Positions 37,132-43,038 of a stretch of DNA of 43,038 nucleotides are shown here, piece after piece; the stretch's first letter is position 1, and each line of letters begins with the position of its first letter. The stretch is from Patellaria atrata CBS 101060 (lineage: Eukaryota > Ascomycota > Dothideomycetes > Patellariales > Patellariaceae). The notes below the pieces were generated by a model. It searched no databases, was not told the origin of the DNA, and saw only the letters and a program-made list of their open reading frames with translations. The stretch is from positions 322,569 through 365,606 of the forward strand of contig MU006093.1 of NCBI GenBank assembly GCA_010093705.1, written 5' to 3'. A program made the translations under genes and the position numbers.

Positions 37132-39391
37132 TCAATGCCTCGCTTCGTCAGTTCTATACCCACCGACGATCCTAATTCGTCCCTCAAGCCGGGGGGCAAC
37201 AGCTATTAATATTGTTAGAATCTTAGTAATATAAAGTCTTTTTGAGTAACTCTCATACCTTTTGTCCAATGAACGCCAAACTCCCCTTCTCCCAGCTCAT
37301 CCGCAAGCGCAGGATTGCCTGGTAAACCAGCTAACCGCCACCACTTCCGCATAACTTTTCTTATGATGACTAATTCCCTCTCTGTATCACTCAACTTCGT
37401 ATCTGTCTTCTCGTTGCGATTTTGCTCCTTTTCCGAATCACTGTCGACCTCCGACTCCGACTCGTCAAGCGGTGCTTCCTCACCCTCAGGTCTAGTTCCA
37501 TGAGGAGTGGTCCTTCCGGATGGCTTGCCACCCTTCGTGGGCTTTGATAGCGACTCGACCACAGAATGTGATGGTGGTGTGGGCTCGTGGACTGGGTGAG
37601 AGGATTGCAATCCTTGTTGTACCTTCCCCCAGTGACGACCCATACTTGGACCCCATTGTTTCCATCGCCCAAGTACTTTCAGAGACATGAAGTATTGCCG
37701 TAACATCATGGAGATAAGGATCCCATTCTCTTCACTCACGATTTCTTCCGCAACACCACCTTCCGACTTGATTAGAAGCGAGTCAAAACCATCTTTCCCA
37801 CGTCCCATGTATCCCCGTGTCGCTACTGAGTAATCTTTCTCTAAGTCAACAGGCTTATTTCCAATCTTGGTATATGTGACTCGTGATCCTTCCGGCTTCT
37901 CGGGATCAAATGCAAACTTGATATTGGAAATTTGGGAGAAACGGCCTTCAAGAGCAGGGTACTTGCTAACGGAGTTTTCAAGAGCTTCAATAATCGCTTT
38001 GCCCTTCACCCTAAGTACGACGACAGGATCTTCGAAGGGGAAGCTACAAGTAATTAATATGAATTTGTAATACTATCGGAATTATACTCACCAATTCATA
38101 ATGTCCTTTAATCTGAGAATGCCTGGAGGGTAGATCTGATCCCCACGAATAGTACCACCAGCCATGATTCTAGTCACTTTAGTATGAAGAATGCAGGGGC
38201 TGTAAATTGACTTACCCGCAATCAGCGTTATAATATTGTCTCATCAAGTCACAGACAAAGTTGCCATAATTAGACTCCTTTAAGCGCACAGTAGTAAACC
38301 GAGCATCCAGAGGAGCTGATGTGTAACCAATCGGCTTCTCTAGTTTTGCCTTGAGTGTCGCCGTAAGCTTTTCTACCATTTCTATGGCTTTTGCATCTTG
38401 CGGTATTTCTGACACAATATCCCTACGGATGATTTCGAAGTGCCACCCATGCTCATCTGACTTCCGGCGAGCTTCAAGATAGCTCAATTGCTTGAAGTCG
38501 CTACCGGATCGAAGAACGTGGGTACCATTAATGAAGCTGTGGGCGTAGAAATGGTCGTGACCACCAAGTATCAAGTCGATGCCATCAACTTTTTCAGCAA
38601 GTTTATTGTCATTCGGCTCCCTCTGATGTGTGATAGCAACGATCATTTCGGCTCCTTGCTCTTTTAGTCCTGGGATAAGTTCTTTCGCAGTTTGTGACGC
38701 GCTCTTGTAGATAAGGTCTGGGGGTAAAGAGTTGATAGTGTCCAGCCATTCTCTCTCGCCGAGACCTATTATACCAATCTTGATTCCATTTGACGTCGTA
38801 ATTATATGAGTTTTCCCCGCGTTACCGAGAGGAACATCTTCGCCGAGCGCTGGGTCGAGTACGTTGGCTAATAACCACGGGAACTTGCACTGGGCGGTAA
38901 GATGACGGTATTGTCGGACGCCAAAGTCGAGATCATGATTCTATACCATATATACATTAGCAATTACGGAGAGAATGTTGAGGTTTTAGAGTCTTACACC
39001 AACAGCAGCACAATCTGTCCCAAGACTGTTAAGGAACGGTACCATATGACTACCTTCGCCCTTGTCAAAACCACACACCCAAACTATATAGCTCTCGTGA
39101 TATGGGATGATCAGAGCTCCACCAACCTTTTGTGACACTACTTTCCAAGCTGGGGTTAAATGCATCGCCAGAAAAGAATGTGAGCAACTCGCTCTGACCT
39201 GCGAACTTCTCATCATTCCTATAGTGATTTGCTACGGTCTGAAATCTCGCCACACCACCCACAGGCTCTGCAGAGGAAGCATCAATGTGATAGACATCGT
39301 TGTAATGGAGGATTCTGACATCTGGAGGTCCGTCATTGTGCCCGCTGCTGAATGTAATTATATCCCCCGCAGTAGAGGAATTGGACGTCAT
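37132..39391 (-). CDS. 5'-nucleotidase / UshA-family metallophosphoesterase, intracellular
   Basis: Two-metal phosphoesterase of the 5'-nucleotidase family, likely acting on nucleotides or related phosphates. Exons 39391-39127, 39053-38998, 38940-38216, 38169-38092, 38043-37259 and 37202-37132 give 659 aa. Metal motifs: RILHYNDVYHID, FFSGDAFNPS, VGNHDLDFG (made by joining exons 2 and 3), ITHQREPND and LGGHDHFYAH. The C-terminal substrate domain is seen in ESNYGNFVCDLMR, CGIMAGGTIRGDQIYPPG and GYMGRGKDGFDSL. No signal peptide or GPI signal is present, unlike classical ecto-enzymes. A disordered, acidic Ser-rich insert (DESESEVDSDSEKEQ) lies near residue 570. The last exon adds VAPRLEGRIRIVGG; without that 56-nt intron the frame stops early at 37215. 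The first intron uses an AAG acceptor. Confidence 0.9.
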
Positions 39392-39780
39392 TGGAACAGT
39401 TGAAGTTCAATTATTGAATTGAGGCGTAGATTTAAAGGTTTTACCTGTAAGGTGAGAAGCTGAAGGCACATCCAAGAGCTACCTTTTAGTGACTTGTGTT
39501 GTCACTGCATGGCGAGCTGGCCCTTCGCAGTAGCCCAACTCGTCAAATTTCAGTTAAAGGTTGGCTTTCAACGGTAACTCAGTGCAAATCTGAATTAGAA
39601 GAATATCAAACGTGTAAAGCTAGTATTAGCAGTCAGAACAAGCTATACTTTGAGGCATCACGTATTGCAGAGAGGAAGATGGAAGGAATAAGCGGTAAGG
39701 TAGCAGGGAGGAAAAGTCTCAATTCTGATTGGCCGCATTGATAATTGCAACCACAATCACCATAGAAGGGCCCATTACCA
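39392..39780. other. Upstream region of the 5'-nucleotidase gene
   Basis: About 390 bp that should hold the nucleotidase promoter. Only short open frames are seen, and no gene or repeat is supported. Confidence 0.45.
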
Positions 39781-40279
39781 GAGGGGACTGAAAAATATCT
39801 CCAAAAAAAAAAAAAAACTGATTACAAGAAGACGCCAAAAAACACTCAGAACAACCAGTCGCTGCAGAATTCCATCTGGAGCACCAACAATCACCGAGAA
39901 GCCATGCAACCAACCACAAAACCAGAGAAGAACTCCAGAAAGGTACAGATGCTCATGCGTTCTCAGCTTGAAAAACTTCCAGTGTATTTGTGACACAAAT
40001 AGGACGAAGATCAACCAGCCAGAAACGCGATAGAGAAGGCGTACAACACGCCATACCAAAGAACACTAGCGAGAAACCATGCCAACACGACCAGCGACGA
40101 CAAAAGCCAGACGACACAACCCAGACGACACAACCCAGAGAGATTGCAAAAAAAAGGGCCGAGCAGCAAAACCAATATTACACCAACCAAAGAAAACGCC
40201 GAAACCGGAAGACTCCGTACACAAGTAATGCATAGCAAGACGAGTAACCTGCAACCAAGGAGCCGCGTTGATCTACAAA
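39781..40279. repeat. Strand-biased A/C-rich tract with A15 run and a 14-nt tandem duplication
   Basis: The plus strand is very poor in T over about 450 nt. It includes a run of 15 A (39803-39817) and a perfect 14-nt duplication CCAGACGACACAAC at 40107-40134. The minus strand is therefore T/G-rich, which produces several false hydrophobic frames. It directly follows the Myb/SANT gene and may be its 3' UTR or part of a mobile or duplicated segment. Confidence 0.6.
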
Positions 40280-41098
40280 CTAGGTCTGTAGAGTCAACTT
40301 CTCTTTTCGGCGGTTTTTCTTCACCTTAGACTGTGTCACCCCGGTATCCCGGGATGGGTCTAAGCGCAAAGAGGTCTTTCGATCACGACCCGAGCGCCTA
40401 GCCGCAGTGGAGCGGAGACGTGTCGTCGGGTCAGTAATCGGCACACCTACCCCCGGAAGAGAAGCCTGGACGTCGATGCGAGCCGGAGCTCCATCAACTA
40501 GGATCCAGGACTTTGCGACACCGTGGGGAGCAGGTGAAGCCGGTTTCCACCGCTCAGCATTGGCAGCAAACGCCGCCATCCTAGCACGAATATCGGCCGG
40601 GATGGGGCGAATGCTTGGATGCTTCGGCCCGAGACTCCATGGTGAGACAATGTGCGTTTTCCCGGTTAGTGAGACCCTGCACCCATAACTGCTGTCCCCG
40701 GGTTTTGGCAGAACCAACCGTTCAACCTTCAGGGGCCAGTCTAAGCTGGAAGCAACCTGGGGCCGTGGTTGAGCGCGGCGACGAGGACGTACAGCGGGGT
40801 GAGGGGGCGGATCAGTCGTGGAGGGAGGGGGAGGAACGGCGGCTGAGGTGGAGGCGGCGGCGGGGGCGGTGGGAGGAGGAGGGGGGGGGGCGAGGGGGAC
40901 GAGGGGGGCGAGGGAGGCGAGGGAGGGAGGAGGACGAGAAGCACGACCTGGGGCTAGGTGTCGAGAGTACCTGACCTGCAGGCTACCGGCGGAGCGACCA
41001 GGAAGTCGACCAGCAATCTCGGACCAGCTGAGATTGCCGACCTCCTTCAAATTGACGATGGTCGCATCCTCGGTACCTGTGTATCTCCTGGCGGCCAT
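40280..41098 (-). CDS. Myb/SANT-like domain protein, intronless and GC-rich
   Basis: Predicted DNA-binding protein of 272 aa. Residues 4-48 form a Myb/SANT-like helix-turn-helix: RRYTGTEDATIVNLKEVGNL followed by SWSEIAGRLPGRSAGSLQVR. Only one repeat is present. Next come a Pro/Ala-rich low-complexity linker (about 55-110), a middle region (LDWPLKVERLVLPKPGDSSY) with a PW-S-GPKHPSIRPIP block, and a basic tail (RSGRDRKTSLR, KVKKNRRKEKL) suited to nuclear import. The gene is much richer in GC than its flanks and ends beside a strongly strand-biased tract, so it may be a member of an expanded or mobile family. Its target and role are unknown. Confidence 0.75.
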   Translation of the reverse strand: MAARRYTGTEDATIVNLKEVGNLSWSEIAGRLPGRSAGSLQVRYSRHLAPGRASRPPPSLASLAPLVPLAPPPPPPTAPAAASTSAAVPPPPSTTDPPPHPAVRPRRRAQPRPQVASSLDWPLKVERLVLPKPGDSSYGCRVSLTGKTHIVSPWSLGPKHPSIRPIPADIRARMAAFAANAERWKPASPAPHGVAKSWILVDGAPARIDVQASLPGVGVPITDPTTRLRSTAARRSGRDRKTSLRLDPSRDTGVTQSKVKKNRRKEKLTLQT

Positions 41099-41791
41099 TT
41101 CGTGTGAAAGAGGAAGAAGAGAAGGTCGTAAAAAGGTGTTTAAAGAAGCTGTGCAAGATTGTACAGCGAAAGCTTAGTGGAATTGGCTTTTACTTGTGCT
41201 GTAAAAACTTGTTTTCTCTGGAGGAAAGAAAAAAGAAAGTTAGAAAAGCTGGCGGCGAGAGAGGAATATATGGAAGGTGCGACAATAGTACGCAAGGTGC
41301 TATTGTTTCGTGACTTACAATAAGGGGGGTTCTTTTGAGCGTTTCAGGACCTAATGTGAAGTCTGAATGGGGGGTTATGCTATTGTAATTCACAGCAGAA
41401 TAAGGACAATAGCAATTGAATGTTTAGCATGTGAATATCTCAATAAAACGAACTAAGAAATCTGAATTGATTGGTGATGTATTGTTGTAGGCCCAAGCTC
41501 TCTTAGCTATTGAAGCCCTTTGAAAAGTCACATGCAGGGAAACTTGCTCATGTTACTGTATTGAAAAATGTTTCAAGATCTTGGGGACGGGGGTGGATAA
41601 GGGGAGCGGACAATACAGAACAGGGCAATACCATATAGTGACAGTACAGCTGGGAAAAAGTATAGATTCATACAGCGGAAGATAACATGCATGGATATGA
41701 GATCCACCAGGAAGTCATGTTTTGATCCTGTGGAGAAGGGTAAAAGAATACATTAATGTACAGAGACGTATCTTACATTAACTACAATATC
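41099..41791. other. Intergenic region between COQ7 and the Myb/SANT gene
   Basis: 693 bp. The first 200 nt are purine-rich on the plus strand (AGGAAGAAGAGAAGG-type) next to the Myb start, suggesting a CT-rich leader on the minus strand. No other feature is seen. Confidence 0.5.
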
Positions 41792-42640
41792 CTATACACG
41801 TTCACTAATCCATATTGCAGTACGACAGCCACCTCTGATAATGTTTGTTAACAGTTCATACGGTCTTGCTTGTTTAGCATGATTCTCTACGGCATGATCC
41901 AGGTGTTCGAGCTCCTCATCCCGTATCCGCCTAAGGTTTTTCACAAGTTCAGCAATATCCTCCCCAACCGGATCTCCCCTCTCTTCCATCATCTGTACCC
42001 ATTCCAGCAATACGCGGACTTGATCGTTGTAATGTGTGCCGATTTCCGTCTCCACAGCCTCCGTACAAGCCATTGCAGCTTCCCTCCCCATAACCGCTGT
42101 AGACCACCCCAACACTGTAGCAGCAGCTTTCCAAACAGGATACATTGCGGTTGGCCGTATCCGATGTTTTGCAAGCAATTCATTGAAGATTTGGAGGTGG
42201 CCGGCTTCTTGATCGTACATATGCTTCATAAGAGGTCTCAGGTGTGGATGTGATTGAACAATTGGTGGAGTTTGCGCGGCATAGATGAGCACGGCGGCCA
42301 ATTCACCAGCTTGATTTACGCGAAGCTTGTATTCAATTAATACTTTTTCAATTTGAAAGTATTGGTAACCTACAGCACTATCAAGGAAGCGTTTCTGGTC
42401 CTCCGTCAACGTGTTTCGCTGGGTGATCTGCAGAGTATCTAGAGGTAGTTCGGACGCAGACTCTCGCACATTTGACTTTTTGGTGGCAGACGTGCTCATA
42501 CAAGATCTCTTGATTGCTCTATGAGGTATATGTTTTGATTGAACAGTTATGAATGCCGGCGCAAGGAAGTCTAGAACAGGCAAGTTGTGGCATCTCACGG
42601 CGCATCGCGCAACTTTCGAAACGTTCATTATAGTAGACAT
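41792..42640 (-). CDS. COQ7: 5-demethoxyubiquinone hydroxylase, mitochondrial
   Basis: Di-iron hydroxylase of the matrix-side inner membrane that hydroxylates demethoxyubiquinone, the penultimate step of coenzyme Q synthesis. A single exon gives 282 aa. The first 45-60 residues are rich in Arg/Lys and Ser and poor in acidic residues, as in a mitochondrial presequence, then DSAVGYQYFQIEKVLIEYKL opens the domain. Iron ligands are visible in two repeats: NQAGELAAVLIY and YDQEAGHLQIF (Glu, and Glu-x-x-His), then EAVETEIGTHYNDQ and RDEELEHLDHAVE. All ligands are kept. The start MSTIMNVSKVARC is favoured; a later Met (MSTSATKK) would remove most of the presequence. The gene ends TAIWISERV, a usual family end. 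Confidence 0.96.
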   Translation of the reverse strand: MSTIMNVSKVARCAVRCHNLPVLDFLAPAFITVQSKHIPHRAIKRSCMSTSATKKSNVRESASELPLDTLQITQRNTLTEDQKRFLDSAVGYQYFQIEKVLIEYKLRVNQAGELAAVLIYAAQTPPIVQSHPHLRPLMKHMYDQEAGHLQIFNELLAKHRIRPTAMYPVWKAAATVLGWSTAVMGREAAMACTEAVETEIGTHYNDQVRVLLEWVQMMEERGDPVGEDIAELVKNLRRIRDEELEHLDHAVENHAKQARPYELLTNIIRGGCRTAIWISERV

Positions 42641-43038
42641 GATCTTAAAGGAGTGAGGAAAGGAAATAAACTTAACGAACGAGGTATAAAAGGAAGAATT
42701 TTATCTCATACGGCATGGAACGACGTCGGTGGACGTCGGAAGTACTCATATCCAAAGAGAGCAATTTTTCCCGAACAGACGGGAGATTCGGAGCTTTGTC
42801 GCAAATCGCGCTAGGACACGCTTGAGGACTTAGTAAGCGAATATTACTAAGGAGCTGTAACACGTGACTCGAAGAACTAAGGTAGCAGACTAGTCCAAAG
42901 TAGAATAACTATTTCGGGTCCGAGCACCTCAAGGCCTTTCCCTTCAGTGTGGCCAATAATACTTTAGTATTAGATACTATCGAATACGGATTAGTATTGT
43001 ATCGGATCGATATCGATAAATACCTTAATAATACCTTA
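42641..43038. other. Right-edge region upstream of COQ7
   Basis: About 400 bp with the COQ7 promoter, becoming very AT-rich at the edge (42950-43038). A TATAAAAG word at about 42685 points along the plus strand but leads to no supported gene here. Confidence 0.45.

Noticed and set aside
39775-40254. Several hydrophobic minus-strand frames resembling membrane proteins
   Set aside because: They arise from the T/G-rich composition of the minus strand. They overlap each other in different frames and match no family.

Overview
The window looks like a filamentous ascomycete chromosome segment, probably from a plant-associated Leotiomycete-like fungus. Evidence is the short (about 41-120 nt) introns with fungal GTANGT donors, single-gene transcription units on both strands, fungus-restricted families (Iec3, Nce102, a DUF7025-type AAA ATPase, AT-hook and Myb/SANT proteins), and secreted plant-wall enzymes (GH28, AA9). 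The lineage is inferred from gene content only. I place seventeen protein-coding genes, re-joined exon by exon, and each multi-exon model keeps an open frame divisible by three.

Left part (0-18 kb): a GEN1/Yen1-type Holliday junction resolvase (-) diverges from a large AT-hook nuclear protein (+) across 431 bp. Then come, all on the minus strand, a secreted GH28 pectinase, a small dsRBD-like protein, a seven-exon LacZ-type GH2 beta-galactosidase and the INO80 subunit Iec3.

Middle (18-29 kb): ORM1 (+) and NCE102 (+) lie next to each other. Both act in sphingolipid homeostasis (Nce102 - Pkh - Ypk1 - Orm in yeast). They are followed by an AAA ATPase (+), chorismate synthase ARO2 (-) and an AA9 lytic polysaccharide monooxygenase (-).

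Right part (29-43 kb): a gene-poor stretch from about 29.0 to 34.9 kb holds a degenerate tRNA-like element with A and B boxes, a CT/ATCT microsatellite, and what I read as an array of diverged repeat units of about 0.65-0.75 kb, each with a TATA-like box followed by a pyrimidine-rich tract. After it come an F-box gene with a 16-nt internal exon, an intracellular 5'-nucleotidase-family metallophosphoesterase, a GC-rich intronless Myb/SANT gene next to a strongly strand-biased tract, and mitochondrial COQ7, all on the minus strand.

The most unusual items are the diverged tandem array, the ORM1-NCE102 neighbourhood, SUMO-interaction-like motifs in both members of the GEN1/AT-hook divergent pair, micro-exons in the AA9, F-box and GEN1 genes, and an intragenic switch from C-ending to G-ending codons seen in more than one gene.
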